Below, in pieces: positions 42,517 through 51,965 of a stretch of 64,000 bases of DNA. The stretch is taken from assembly GCF_030413595.1 (NCBI RefSeq), contig NZ_CP129238.1, positions 1,984,001 through 2,048,000 on the forward strand. Direction: 5' to 3'. The notes beneath the pieces were generated by a model that saw nothing but the letters and a program-made list of their open reading frames with translations, had not been told where the DNA came from and did not search any database. The DNA is from Planococcus liqunii. Its GTDB lineage: Bacteria; Bacillota; Bacilli; Bacillales_A; Planococcaceae. A program made the position numbers and the translations under genes. The first letter of the stretch is position 1; each line of letters opens with the position of its first letter.

Positions 42517-42683
42517 AAAGTCCCCTCCCCTCTTCACCTATTTTACGAAAAAAAGCTGCTTTGGTTTCAAAATTAGCCTACTGGACCGGAAGCACGAATG
42601 ATCGCTAAAGACTTCTATGCAAAGGAAGCCGTATAATAAAAGAAGCTGCAGTTTAAAATTTACGAAGAAAAGAGGAACAAATT

Positions 42684-43094
42684 TTGCGCTTTCAAGCGGA
42701 ACTGAAGTACATAGAGCTCCCGAAATGGGGCAAGTATTTACGCGGTCAATGGGAAGAGCAATTTGCGGCCCATTTATCGCCCAAGAAGAAAAAAGAAATC
42801 TATTTGCAAAGTTACCTTTGGCATCTTTGCAGCTATGAAGAAACGGCATTTCTTTCTGGAGAGGCTGCAGTGGCTGCTTTTGAAAAGCAGCCGAAAGAAA
42901 AATGCACCATTTTCTTCGAACTTCACGATGATGCGTATCTGATCGAAAACGCGGTTAACCTGCAAGCGGCAGATTTGCTTCTGGCTTCAGGCGAAGATGT
43001 ATACGTCATGGACTGGAGTGGCCAGTGGACGTTTATGAATACTCACGAGAAGAATCTCGGCCCTTACTTCATTGAACGCAAAAAGAACCCCTAA
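42684..43094 (+). CDS. DUF4275 family protein
   Basis: A 136-residue soluble protein that fits the DUF4275 pattern: KWGKYLRGQWEEQFAAHLSPKKKKEI, then LWHLCSYE, NAVNLQAADLLLASGEDVYVMDWSGQWTFMNTHEKNLGPYF. Function is unknown; relatives occur singly in Bacillus genomes. The start is a TTG, supported by AGAGG 8 nt upstream. The TAA stop lies inside the following terminator stem. Confidence 0.8.
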   Translation: MRFQAELKYIELPKWGKYLRGQWEEQFAAHLSPKKKKEIYLQSYLWHLCSYEETAFLSGEAAVAAFEKQPKEKCTIFFELHDDAYLIENAVNLQAADLLLASGEDVYVMDWSGQWTFMNTHEKNLGPYFIERKKNP

Positions 43095-43116
43095 GGCGAG
43101 GCAGCCTTAGGGGTTC
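43085..43116. terminator. Terminator between convergent genes
   Basis: A 13-bp perfect stem (GAACCCCTAAGGC arms) with a 6-nt loop; the T-run is on the minus-strand side, serving the pyruvate oxidase gene. Confidence 0.85.
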
Positions 43117-43125
43117 CGACATTTC

Positions 43126-44724
43126 TTATATCGCCGAGATATCTTCTACATAGGCATCAATGACAGCCGGTTTGCCGCTCGCTTTAGCGTTAGCCAATGC
43201 TTCTTTTAGTTCTGCACGGTTCTTCGCTGTATAGCCGATTCCGCCGCAGGCTTTGGCAAAAGCCGCAAAATCGATGTTGGCAAGGTCTACATTATCGGCC
43301 GGGTTGCCTTTTTGTTCTTGTTCATCTTCAATGAGCTGGATTTTTTGGTTATTGAATACGACCAGCGTCATCGGCAGATTGTATTTAACGGCTGTAACAA
43401 AATCCTGCATGCCGATCGAAAAACCGCCGTCGCCGATCAGTCCGATCACTTGGCGGTCGGGGTATGCCAGTTTCGCCGCAATGGCACCAGGCAGTGCACA
43501 GCCCATTGTTGCAAGCCATGCTGATACGACGAGCGATTGGCCGGAAAGCTGCAAGTACTTGGCCGTCCAGATGGTGACACTTCCCACATCGAGCGAAATA
43601 ACAGCATTGCCGTCCATTATTTGCTGGACTTCAGCCAGCACATGCTGCGGCTGCAGCTTATTTGTTTCTTTGTCCTTGTCTTTTTGCAGATCCGCCTGCC
43701 ACGCTTCCCGCTTTTGGGTATACTTCGTTAAGAAATCCCCTTCTTTTTCATCCGCTCTTTCGGTGAACCAGGACAAGGCCGGGGCAAGATCGCCCACTAT
43801 GCCCACTGTTGCCGGATAGTATTTGCCGATCACTTTCGGTTCGATATCGATTTGAATGGCCGGCGCTTTGTCGGGCAAATACGAACGGTACGGGAATGCA
43901 GTGCCTGCCAAAATGACAAGGTCGGATTCCTTCATCGCATCTTCGGATGGCTTAGTGCCTAGTTGCCCAAGCTGGCCCAAATTATATGGATGGGTGTCCG
44001 GTACGACCCCTTTTGCAGGAAGCGAAAGAATGATCGGCGCTTTGATTTTCTCAGCAAAAGCTGTGAGTACCACGGCCGTTCCTTTGGCGCCTTTTCCAGC
44101 TAATATGACCGGTTTTTTCGCCGACTGAATCAACTCTAAGGCTGACTGAAGATCTTCTTCAGCTGCGCATATTTTCGGAACCGAGTAAGCGGCAGACGTA
44201 AACGGCTTGTCGCGTTTAATCTTTTCGGCAAACAAATCATCCGAAACGATCAACACAGCCGGCCCTTTTTCGGCATACGCAGTTCGAATGGCCTGATTCA
44301 GCATATCCGGCAATTGTTCCGCTGCATGCACTTGCCGATTGTAGACCGCCACGTCTTCAAACATCGATTCCAGTTTCAATTCCTGAAATGTATCCGTTCC
44401 GAGCGTTGAACTGCTCACTTGGCCGACGATCGCCAGCACCGGCGTTTTGTCTTTTTGGGCGTCGTATAAGCCGTTTTGAAGGTGGACTGCGCCTGGCCCG
44501 GCAATCGACATGCAGACACCGATTTGGCCGGTCAGTTTCGAATAGGCGGCAGCCGCCAGGGCACCGGTTTCTTCATGCCGCACTTGAATATAACGAATGG
44601 CATCTTCTTTTCTCAATTCTTCCATAAATTCGTTGATGGAATCGCCGGGCATCCCGTAAATATGGTCAACGCCCCATTCTTTCAGTCCTTCGATTACATA
44701 ACTCCCTGCTGTATTTTCAAACAT
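43126..44724 (-). CDS. Thiamine diphosphate-dependent pyruvate oxidase (YdaP/PoxB type)
   Basis: Oxidises pyruvate to acetate or acetyl phosphate with FAD and thiamine diphosphate. The 532 residues follow the three-domain plan: the Pyr domain with HIYGMPGDSINEFMEEL and the catalytic Glu in VRHEETGALAA (about residue 51), the central FAD domain, and the PP domain with GLIGDGGFSIGMQDFVTAVKYNLPMTLVVFNNQ binding Mg-ThDP. It is about 40 residues shorter than B. subtilis YdaP (574 aa, from memory) and lacks a PoxB-like membrane tail. GGGGAAG precedes the ATG. Confidence 0.88.
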   Translation of the reverse strand: MFENTAGSYVIEGLKEWGVDHIYGMPGDSINEFMEELRKEDAIRYIQVRHEETGALAAAAYSKLTGQIGVCMSIAGPGAVHLQNGLYDAQKDKTPVLAIVGQVSSSTLGTDTFQELKLESMFEDVAVYNRQVHAAEQLPDMLNQAIRTAYAEKGPAVLIVSDDLFAEKIKRDKPFTSAAYSVPKICAAEEDLQSALELIQSAKKPVILAGKGAKGTAVVLTAFAEKIKAPIILSLPAKGVVPDTHPYNLGQLGQLGTKPSEDAMKESDLVILAGTAFPYRSYLPDKAPAIQIDIEPKVIGKYYPATVGIVGDLAPALSWFTERADEKEGDFLTKYTQKREAWQADLQKDKDKETNKLQPQHVLAEVQQIMDGNAVISLDVGSVTIWTAKYLQLSGQSLVVSAWLATMGCALPGAIAAKLAYPDRQVIGLIGDGGFSIGMQDFVTAVKYNLPMTLVVFNNQKIQLIEDEQEQKGNPADNVDLANIDFAAFAKACGGIGYTAKNRAELKEALANAKASGKPAVIDAYVEDISAI

Positions 44725-44780
44725 TGCTTCCCCTCATTTCTCATATGAATTAACGGTGGTTTCCTTCTGCCTTAATTTGC

Positions 44781-45815
44781 TTATTCGAAAGGCCCTTCAA
44801 GCACAATTTTCCCGATGGTCCGGCCTGTCAGCAACTGCTCATACGCTTTCTTCAGGTTTTCAATGGAAATGGGCTGATACTTTTCGTTCAGCGTGGATTG
44901 GATTTTACCCTCGTCCACCCAATCGGCCAAGTCATTGAGATAATGGTGCTGCTGAATCATATCTTCCGTTTGGAAAACAGAACGGGTATACATCAGTTCA
45001 TAGGCAAACGTCACGCTTTTTGAGAAAAAGGCCATGTTGATCGGTTTTTGGGCGGGCAAAATCGAGCATATTTTTCCTTGCGGCAATATGATTCCCCCCA
45101 TCGCCTCCATATGGTCATCAATATGAGTCAGACAGAAAATATAGTGGACTCCTTCCAGTCCAAGTCCTTTTACTTGATCTGGCAGCGATTCGCGGTGATT
45201 GAGAACATGGTCAGCGCCGTGCGCTTGCGCCCAGTCAATCGTTTCCGGCCGTGATGCTGTTCCAACGACCGTCAGCCCCACTAATTTAGCGATCTGGATT
45301 GCAACAGAACCGACGCCACCTGCAGCGCCAATAATTAGAATCGACTTCCCTGCATTGTCTGCGGCGTTTCGGGAAATGTTCAAACGATCAAATAGCGCTT
45401 CAAACACGGTCACACTCGTCAAGGGCAAGGCAGCCGCTTGGGCAAAATCAACGCTTTTCGGTTTTCTGCCGACAAGGCGTTCATCGACCAAATGGAATTC
45501 GCTTTGGCCGCCGGGCGCAACACTTGTACCGGCATAAAACACTTCATCACCGGGTTTAAATAATGAACAATCATCTCCGGTTTCCACTACCACACCCGCA
45601 GCGTCCCGCCCGACAATCGTCAACGATTCATCATCTTCTTTTTTGGCATCGCGCGTCCGCAAATCCGTCGGGTTGACCGAAATGGCGCGCACTTCGACCA
45701 GCAAGTTTCGTCCTTTCGGTACAGGCCTGTCCAGATGAACCATTTCAAATAGGGGCGCTTTTGCTACATCTCCTTTTTTATAAAATCCGAATGCTTTCAT
45801 TTGTTGTTGAGCCAC
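44781..45815 (-). CDS. Zinc-type alcohol dehydrogenase-like (MDR) oxidoreductase
   Basis: A 344-residue NADPH-dependent medium-chain reductase of the quinone-oxidoreductase branch. The N-terminal GroES-like part contains VRAISVNPTDLRTR and GRDAAGVVVETG; the Rossmann part contains IIGAAGGVGSVAIQIAKL (about residues 160-177). The catalytic zinc ligands of true alcohol dehydrogenases are missing, as usual for this branch. The start is GTG with AGAGGCG upstream. It lies 56 bp before the pyruvate oxidase gene in the same direction. Confidence 0.85.
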   Translation of the reverse strand: MAQQQMKAFGFYKKGDVAKAPLFEMVHLDRPVPKGRNLLVEVRAISVNPTDLRTRDAKKEDDESLTIVGRDAAGVVVETGDDCSLFKPGDEVFYAGTSVAPGGQSEFHLVDERLVGRKPKSVDFAQAAALPLTSVTVFEALFDRLNISRNAADNAGKSILIIGAAGGVGSVAIQIAKLVGLTVVGTASRPETIDWAQAHGADHVLNHRESLPDQVKGLGLEGVHYIFCLTHIDDHMEAMGGIILPQGKICSILPAQKPINMAFFSKSVTFAYELMYTRSVFQTEDMIQQHHYLNDLADWVDEGKIQSTLNEKYQPISIENLKKAYEQLLTGRTIGKIVLEGPFE

Positions 45816-46002
45816 TTGCTTCGCCTCTTTCTATTTTTCATTTCCAATTTTGTCCCTAATTACTGCTTACCCGAAAAGGTTCTTAAAAAACGCCTTCCCC
45901 TTTTGGTCTTTCTATTTCGTAAGGACTTTTTTAAAATCCGTCCTAAGTTATCTGCCATTTGAGTATAATGGTTACAACGGAAACCAAGAAAGAAGGGGCT
46001 TT

Positions 46003-47031
46003 ATGTACTCCAATCCTTTTGAGCATTTGTCGGGTTCCATCCATTCTTCCAAGTTGAAAAAAGCTGGATTTCAGGAATTCCAATTCGACACCGGTGGCAT
46101 CAAGCTCAATTACGTGGTTGGACCGGACAACGGGCCGCCTTTGGTGCTGATTCCGGCACAGATGGGCATGTGGGAAAGCTACCAGAAAGTATTGGTTCCG
46201 TTGTCACATGATTTCCAAGTTTTCGCGCTGGATATAAGGGGCCATGGCAAATCGAGCTGGACGCCGGGGCATTATTCCTGGCGCATTATCGGAGGCGATA
46301 TGCAATCCTTTTTAGAGATAATAGTCAAACGCCCAGCGATTCTTGCCGGCAATTCTTCCGGCGGCATCATCGCTTTGTGGTGTGCGGCCAATCTGCCGCA
46401 TCTGGTTTTAGCCGTCGTCCTTGAAGATGCACCGGTATTTTCCGTCGAAATGCCTCGCTTCAAAGAAGAAGACCGCTTTGTCTATAACGGGCTAAAAAAA
46501 CTGGTCGAAAATATCGGAGATCCCGCGAACCGGGACTTGGCCAATTATTTTAACGAAATGGAGATGCCGGTGTCGGAAACACGGACAAAACGGATGCCCC
46601 CGCAATTTGTCCGCTACTTGTCCAAAAAAATCCGCAAGTTCGAACAAGCACATCCCGGCCAGCCCATTGAAACGGGGTTCCCGTCCACACTGCGCCTTCT
46701 GTTAAAATCGCTGTCAATGTTCGATCCGGATTTTGCACGGGCATTTGTGGATGGGCGTTTTTACGAAGGCATCGACCACGCTGAGGCGCTAAAAAAGGTG
46801 CAGTGTCCGCTTCTGGTGCTTCATGCGGATTGGCAGCGCTACCCCGAACATGGCCTGATTGGAGCGATGGATGACCGGGATGCCGCCCGGATAAAAGAGT
46901 TGGTGCCCGGTATGAAATACCGGAAAATCCATGCCAACCACGTAATCCATGCTTTTAAACCCAAGCTCTATATCGATGCCGTCATGGAATTTACAGAGGA
47001 AATAGACGTGCTCCCGCACCCCGGAAAATAA
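46003..47031 (+). CDS. Alpha/beta hydrolase
   Basis: A 342-residue hydrolase. The fold is visible as LNYVVGPDNGPPLVLIPAQMGMW (cap and oxyanion strand), FALDIRGHGKSSW, the nucleophile elbow LAGNSSGGIIAL (Ser at about residue 122) and LLVLHADW with a C-terminal HANHVIHAF histidine. The nucleophile motif is N-S-S-G-G rather than G-x-S-x-G. The substrate is unknown. The ATG at 46003 has GAAGGGG upstream and a TATAAT at 45964-45969; the frame back to 45850 is not used. Confidence 0.83.
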   Translation: MYSNPFEHLSGSIHSSKLKKAGFQEFQFDTGGIKLNYVVGPDNGPPLVLIPAQMGMWESYQKVLVPLSHDFQVFALDIRGHGKSSWTPGHYSWRIIGGDMQSFLEIIVKRPAILAGNSSGGIIALWCAANLPHLVLAVVLEDAPVFSVEMPRFKEEDRFVYNGLKKLVENIGDPANRDLANYFNEMEMPVSETRTKRMPPQFVRYLSKKIRKFEQAHPGQPIETGFPSTLRLLLKSLSMFDPDFARAFVDGRFYEGIDHAEALKKVQCPLLVLHADWQRYPEHGLIGAMDDRDAARIKELVPGMKYRKIHANHVIHAFKPKLYIDAVMEFTEEIDVLPHPGK

Positions 47032-47051
47032 ATGCTTTACTTATAAAAATC

Positions 47052-47084
47052 AAAAGCCTCTTCCCTTGAAGGAAAGAGGCTTTT
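47052..47084. terminator. Bidirectional terminator
   Basis: AAAAGCCTCTT/AAGAGGCTTTT arms with an inner CCTT/AAGG pair between convergent genes. Confidence 0.9.
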
Positions 47085-47105
47085 AGTGTTTTCACGAAAG
47101 TTTTA

Positions 47106-48086
47106 TCACAAATTTACGCTTCTCATATCGGGATACCGATCGCCGGCTGCTGCACCTTTTGGCGCCAATTCGTCGATGTGCGCCAAATCCTGTTCTGTTA
47201 ATTCCACGTTCAGCGCACCGATATTTTCATCCAGGTATTTGATGCGTTTGGTCCCCGGAATCGGGACGATATCCTCGCCTTGGGCAAGCAGCCAGGCAAG
47301 GGCAAGCTGAGCCGGACGGCATCCTTTTTCACGGGCCATTTCTTCAATTTTAGTAACAAGATCCAAGTTTTTCTGAAAGTTCGCTCCTTGAAAACGGGGT
47401 GAAAATCGGCGGTAATCGTCTTCCGCCAAATCTTCGAAAGTTTTGATCTGGCCTGTTAAAAATCCTCTGCCAAGCGGGCTGTAAGGCACAAAACCGATGC
47501 CGAATTCCCTGCAGAGCGGCAAAATTTCATCTTCCACATCCCGGCTCCACAGCGAGTATTCGGTTTGCAGCGCGCTGATCGGATGCACCGCGGCCGCTTT
47601 CCGAATCGTTGCAGGAGCCGCTTCCGACATCCCGAGATAACGGACTTTTCCTTGTTGGACCAAATCACTCATTGCGCCGACCGTTTCTTCGATGGGCACG
47701 TTCGGGTCAACCCGGTGCTGGTAATACAAATCGATTGTATCAAGCCCTAAGCGGATGAGGCTGGCATCACACGCTTTTTTCACATAGTCCGGATGCCCGT
47801 TGATGCCTTGGAAAGAGCCGTCTTCTCCTCGGACATTGCCGAATTTGGTCGCAACAATCACTTGCTCCCGCTTTCCTCTAATTGCACGCCCTACCAATTC
47901 TTCATTGGCCCCCACCCCATACATATCTGCGGTGTCCAACAGCGTAATGCCTTTTTCTATGGCGTGATGGATGGTTTTGAAGGACTCCTGATCATCCCGG
48001 CCGCTGTAGAATTCCGACATTCCCATGCATCCTAAGCCGATTGCCGAAACTTCCAGCCCTTGTTTGCCAAGTTTTCTTTTTTCCAT
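47106..48086 (-). CDS. Aldo/keto reductase
   Basis: A 326-residue NADP(H)-dependent reductase of the AKR family (AKR13/YakC-like). The catalytic tetrad is seen as LLDTADMYG (Asp and Tyr, about residues 48-56), VATKFG (Lys, about 80) and DLYYQHRVD (His, about 120); the cofactor phosphate site is [16 protein letters not shown]. The start at 48086 is preceded by AGAAAGAGTGGGA. It is monocistronic. Confidence 0.9.
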   Translation of the reverse strand: MEKRKLGKQGLEVSAIGLGCMGMSEFYSGRDDQESFKTIHHAIEKGITLLDTADMYGVGANEELVGRAIRGKREQVIVATKFGNVRGEDGSFQGINGHPDYVKKACDASLIRLGLDTIDLYYQHRVDPNVPIEETVGAMSDLVQQGKVRYLGMSEAAPATIRKAAAVHPISALQTEYSLWSRDVEDEILPLCREFGIGFVPYSPLGRGFLTGQIKTFEDLAEDDYRRFSPRFQGANFQKNLDLVTKIEEMAREKGCRPAQLALAWLLAQGEDIVPIPGTKRIKYLDENIGALNVELTEQDLAHIDELAPKGAAAGDRYPDMRSVNL

Positions 48087-48230
48087 ACTTATCCCACTCT
48101 TTCTGTTAGGTATTGTAGTGAACTTCGATTGAACCTGAATCATCCAACTGCCAGTACATTGTCCGTGGCAAGAAAACCGGAAAATTTATACGCTCCTATA
48201 CCCTTTTTTCATTTTTTGCAAATCTGTATT

Positions 48231-48791
48231 TCATTTCAGCTTGATGCGCTTGATTTCTTCTACTAGTTCCGGCAAGCCGTTTTCAAACAAATGGCTATTG
48301 CCGGGGATTTGTTTAAGGCGAGCTGATGGCAGCAGTTCGGCATACTTGGCACCATGTTTAAATGCCACTACATTGTCGTGGGCACTATAAAAAAGAAAAA
48401 TATCCAAGTTTTCCGGCAGTTTTGATGAAAAGCCGGGAGCAAGCAGAAAATCTTCTTTGTCCCAATCGGTGTTCATCCCCCATACCGGTGAAGCAATTAA
48501 TAGGAGAGCAGAAATACGAGGTTCCATTTTTTCTTCCGACAGAAGTTTCAGCAGCGCCGACCCTCCCAATGAATGGCCAATCAAAATAGCGTCCTCTCTT
48601 AAATCGGTAAAACCCTCTATTATTTGCCGTTCCCAGTCTGCATACACCGGATTTTCCGGGTCAGGCATAGCGGGATGGCGCAACTCAACTTCTCCGCCCA
48701 GCTCCTTTTCCAGATATCGAATCAGGCCACTGCTTCCTTGCGTTTCGTTTTGCGGACCGGCACTGTGAACGAACAAGATTTGCTTTTTCAC
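48231..48791 (-). CDS. RBBP9/YdeN-like serine hydrolase
   Basis: A 186-residue small alpha/beta hydrolase. FVHSAGPQ lies at the first strand, LIGHSLGGSALLKLL carries the nucleophile serine (about residue 74), SAHDNVV the acid (about 136) and GNSHLFENG the histidine (about 166). Such proteins are esterases of unknown natural substrate. The start is GTG with AAGAGGCGATAGGA before it. Confidence 0.83.
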   Translation of the reverse strand: MKKQILFVHSAGPQNETQGSSGLIRYLEKELGGEVELRHPAMPDPENPVYADWERQIIEGFTDLREDAILIGHSLGGSALLKLLSEEKMEPRISALLLIASPVWGMNTDWDKEDFLLAPGFSSKLPENLDIFLFYSAHDNVVAFKHGAKYAELLPSARLKQIPGNSHLFENGLPELVEEIKRIKLK

Positions 48792-48907
48792 TCCTATCGC
48801 CTCTTTTCATTTCTTCTATATAAAGACATACCCGCTATTGACAGGAAAAGCTCCAATTGGAATCGGAATATTTCTAGAATGAACCTTTTTAATGGGCTTT
48901 ATTGCAA

Positions 48908-48941
48908 ATAAAAAACCATCAACAGAATGATTGTTGATGGC
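48908..48941 (-). terminator. Terminator after VWA gene
   Basis: CCATCAAC/GTTGATGG stem followed by TTTTTT on the minus strand, about 48 bp past the stop. Confidence 0.85.
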
Positions 48942-48988
48942 CTTCTTAGTTTAACTTAAACAAAATTGCCTCTTTTCAAAGCAGCGGG

Positions 48989-49630
48989 TCATTTGCGGGA
49001 TTCAAAATCCGCTTCAATGTCTTTTTTCCAGGAACGGTCCAATTTCTTTCCTTGGCGGTACGAACTGATGGTTTCGCTCATCACTCGGTAGTTCAGTTCT
49101 GTCCCTTCTTCATCGGCATGATAATTGACCGCAAACTCTTCCGCGATGCCAAATTCTTTTGCGGTTTTGACTGCGTCAATATTCGCCCCGATAAAAATGA
49201 ATTCCCAACCGTAGGTTTCTTTTTGCCGGTTAATCATCGACTGGATTTTTTTATGGGTATATTCACAGCTGGCATTTTCCAAACCGTCCGTCGTGACGAC
49301 AAAAAGCACTTTCCCCGCACGCTGGTCTTCGCTTATCCGTTTTTGCACATTGCCGATTTTATTGATCGTTGAACCAATAGCGTCAAGCAGCGCCGTGGTG
49401 CCGCCGACTTCATAGTCCCTATCCGTCAACGGTGAAATCCCATGGATTGGCAACCGGTCGTGAAGAAGTTCGTAGTTGTGGTTAAACAGCACCGTGGTGA
49501 CTTTCACTTCACCCGGTTCTTTTTTCTGTTTGTTGAGCAGTGCATTGAATCCGCCGATCGTGTCGCTTTCCAATCCACCCATTGAACCGCTCTTGTCGAG
49601 AATAAATACCAATTCTGTGCTGTTGTTCAT
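48989..49630 (-). CDS. von Willebrand factor type A domain protein
   Basis: A 213-residue cytoplasmic protein that is essentially one VWA domain: the MIDAS metal site is complete (FILDKSGSMGG, residues 9-19; GGTTALLDAIG; VTTDGLEN). VWA domains mediate metal-dependent protein contacts. It is encoded 82 bp after a macro-domain gene on the same strand, so the two probably form an operon. The start at 49630 follows AAAGGAGG; the open frame to 49765 overlaps the neighbour and is not used. Confidence 0.87.
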   Translation of the reverse strand: MNNSTELVFILDKSGSMGGLESDTIGGFNALLNKQKKEPGEVKVTTVLFNHNYELLHDRLPIHGISPLTDRDYEVGGTTALLDAIGSTINKIGNVQKRISEDQRAGKVLFVVTTDGLENASCEYTHKKIQSMINRQKETYGWEFIFIGANIDAVKTAKEFGIAEEFAVNYHADEEGTELNYRVMSETISSYRQGKKLDRSWKKDIEADFESRK

Positions 49631-49712
49631 TTGAAATTCCTCCTTTAGTTGTGTGCTACAACTAAAGAATATGCTTTTTTCTCGTCCGAAAGGTCGCTTG
49701 AAAAGCGACACT

Positions 49713-50708
49713 TTAAGCTCCGAGGAGCGGCTGGTCAAAAGCGAACAGGGCTTCATTGATTTCATGGATACGGTAGTTTTCCTGTTTGATAAAATATTCG
49801 ATGATCACATCAAATTTATTGCTGCGTGTCAGGGTATAACCTGCCGATTCCAATAATTCTTCGGTCTCACCCAAATCGAGCTGCAAGGCGACCGCAAAGG
49901 CAATGACTGTTTTTTTCATCGGCGTGTAATTCTTGGAATTGCGGATTTTCGAAAACAGTTTGCGGTCGATATTCGCTTTTTTATAAGTGTCTACATCGCT
50001 CATGTTTTTTTCGTCGATAAACCGCAGCAAACGCACGGAAAACGGTTCATCCATCCGCTTTAACGCTTCTTCCAGCCCGCTCTGTGAGATGGACTGTTCT
50101 AATTGCCCAAATGCCGCATCCGCCATAATGTCCTGCTCCATCATCTTGCGGTTCCGGGAATAGCGGATTTCCTGTTCATCGATGTAATTTTCATCGACAA
50201 ACTGCTTAACCGATCGATACAGTTTTTCACTGATGCCAAACGCTTGCTTGTCAAATACGACAAGATACACGAGCATTTCATGGTCCAGCAAAAAATGATG
50301 GATTTCCGAAATGGCGACCTGCAGCGCCTGTTCTTTCGGGTACCCGTAAATGCCGGCAGAAATCAGCGGAAACGCAATCGTTTCGCACCCGAGGGAAGCG
50401 GCGAGCTTCAAGGATTGTTGATAGCAGGACCTCAGCAATTCTTCTTCCCTTTCTTTCCCGCCCCGCCAAACCGGACCGACCGCATGGATGATGTAATCGG
50501 CCTGCAAACGAAATGCAGGCGTCTCGACGGCTCCTCCAGTCGGGCAATGGCCAATCCGGTCACAGGCCGTCTGCAATTCTTTGGCTCCCGCTGCACGGAA
50601 AATTGCTCCGCATACCCCGCCGCCCATTTGCAGCGATGAATTTGCGGCATTGACGATTGCCCCTGTCTGCATTTTCGTGATGTCGTTGCGTACAATTTCA
50701 AGTGGCAT
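49713..50708 (-). CDS. Macro-domain protein with C-terminal all-alpha domain
   Basis: A 331-residue two-domain protein. The N-terminal macro domain (about residues 1-170) has the ADP-ribose site: DITKMQTGAIVNAANSSLQMGGGVCGAIF and FPLISAGIYGYPKEQA. The C-terminal domain (about 215-331) is helical with FSVRLLRFIDEKN, NIDRKLFSKIR and FDVIIEYFIKQ, a module I have seen at the end of many bacterial macro and VWA proteins. The macro domain likely binds or removes ADP-ribose. The start at 50708 has AAGGAG upstream. Confidence 0.85.
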   Translation of the reverse strand: MPLEIVRNDITKMQTGAIVNAANSSLQMGGGVCGAIFRAAGAKELQTACDRIGHCPTGGAVETPAFRLQADYIIHAVGPVWRGGKEREEELLRSCYQQSLKLAASLGCETIAFPLISAGIYGYPKEQALQVAISEIHHFLLDHEMLVYLVVFDKQAFGISEKLYRSVKQFVDENYIDEQEIRYSRNRKMMEQDIMADAAFGQLEQSISQSGLEEALKRMDEPFSVRLLRFIDEKNMSDVDTYKKANIDRKLFSKIRNSKNYTPMKKTVIAFAVALQLDLGETEELLESAGYTLTRSNKFDVIIEYFIKQENYRIHEINEALFAFDQPLLGA

Positions 50709-50769
50709 CTTTTTCACACTCCTTACTATCAAATTACCAATAGCTCATATGAATTGCCAGTATTTGCAG

Positions 50770-50811
50770 AAAAACCAAAGAAAAACTGCCGGACCCAGGG
50801 ATCCGGCAGTT
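50770..50811 (-). terminator. Orphan terminator upstream of the macro gene
   Basis: Perfect AACTGCCGGA/TCCGGCAGTT stem then TTTTTCTTTGGTTTTT on the minus strand. No intact minus-strand gene precedes it; it lies 39 bp behind a gene remnant. Confidence 0.75.
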
Positions 50812-50849
50812 GGATGCTTGTATATAAAAGAATTCTTGCACACGATAGA

Positions 50850-50933
50850 TCAATTAACAAGCAAATGGACATCCCCTTTGGTGGTATTATAAGCGACATG
50901 GTTATCGCCCGGAGCTTGGAATTTCGTTCCGGC
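50850..50933 (-). pseudogene. Possible remnant of a short-chain dehydrogenase
   Basis: A 27-codon minus-strand frame, stop-flanked on both sides, encodes PGDNHVAYNTTKGDVHLLVN near its end. This resembles the catalytic YxxxK segment of short-chain dehydrogenases. It has no start codon or ribosome site. The real terminator just downstream suggests a gene once ended here. The assignment rests on one short motif. Confidence 0.3.
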
Positions 50934-51059
50934 TTAATCCGCTTTTTGTGCGGGTCTTTTTGAAAATGTCGATTCCTGGTTTTCTGGCTTTTTCTGTGAG
51001 CTCTGCCTGGAACTTTCTTTGTTTCACGCCGTTAAATTAATTAAGAATGGAGAATGCCT

Positions 51060-51494
51060 ATGAATAGAAAAAACAGGCGCTTTTTGGATCTGCTGCGTAC
51101 AAAATATTTCTATTTACGAATATCTTTTATTGTTGCTTTTGTTCTGTGCATCGCTTTTGGCTTGGCTTCCAGACGCTTTGCTGAAAGCCTTCCTTTGTTT
51201 GTGTCACTGCATGCCGGGGATGCTTTATGGGCGATGATGATTTATTTCGGCTTCCGTTTTTTGCTCGTTGAAAAGCCGTTTTATCCCGCTATTGGATGCG
51301 CTGTACTTTTCAGCTTCGGCATAGAACTTAGCCAGTTGTATCAAGCGGATTGGCTCAATGCACTTCGCAGCACAGTGCTCGGCTCTTTAGTTTTGGGCCA
51401 TGGTTTTTTTTGGGTTGATTTATTCCGTTATGCAGCAGGCATTGCTGCAGGCGTCTTTTTCGAGAGAATTTTGCTCACTCGTTTAATTCGATAA
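51060..51494 (+). CDS. DUF2809 family membrane protein
   Basis: A 144-residue membrane protein with four helices. It matches DUF2809: LHAGDALWAMMIYFGFRFLL, then FSFGIELSQLYQADWLNALRSTVLGSLVLGHGFFWVDLFRYAAGI. Function is unknown; relatives sometimes sit near transport genes. The ATG at 51060 has GGAG 7 nt before it; an ATG two codons earlier lies too close. Confidence 0.83.
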   Translation: MNRKNRRFLDLLRTKYFYLRISFIVAFVLCIAFGLASRRFAESLPLFVSLHAGDALWAMMIYFGFRFLLVEKPFYPAIGCAVLFSFGIELSQLYQADWLNALRSTVLGSLVLGHGFFWVDLFRYAAGIAAGVFFERILLTRLIR

Positions 51495-51645
51495 CAAAGT
51501 GTTTCACTTTCGCTCAAGCCGTACACGATAAATTCCTTTTAAAGAAGCCGAGATACATGGCTTCTTTTTTCGATATAACTTTCTATTGAAACGATACTTT
51601 TCGGAAGATGCTTTGTCTATGATTGATAGGGGGAGGTTGAAGAAT

Positions 51646-51965
51646 ATGGAAGAATTGAAGCGGTTTTGTAAGGGACACAGCGACCGTGTTTACCGCTCTA
51701 TCTATTTGCCCTTACGCAACAAAGAAAACGCGGAAGATTTCACGCAGGAACCTTTTTATCGGGTTCATAAGAATTTATATACTTTCAATCAGCAAGCAGC
51801 TATCTCCACTTAGCTGCTAAAAATCGCGCGAAACGCTGCATCCGATTATTTCCGCAGAAGAAAAATCGTCCAGTTTTTCACTTGGGCACCGACAATGACA
51901 TTGATTTCTACACACTTTCACCCGAAAGCTGCGCCGTCCAAAAGGAAGCCGTCTTTTTTGCTTAA
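51646..51965 (+). pseudogene. ECF-subfamily RNA polymerase sigma factor, inactivated
   Basis: Starts with an intact GGGGGAGG ribosome site and ATG. Sigma region 2 is clear: SDRVYRSIYLPLRNKENAEDFTQEPFYRVHKNLYTFNQQAA. At the conserved position S-T-W-L-x-K-I-A-R-N the Trp codon is TAG (51811-51813), after which the same frame continues LLKIARNAASDYFRRRK. A frameshift then follows, and the next frame gives LSPESCAVQKEAVFFA before a TAA. Region 4, which reads the -35 box, is missing altogether. Three lesions make this a pseudogene. No anti-sigma gene is nearby. Confidence 0.8.
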
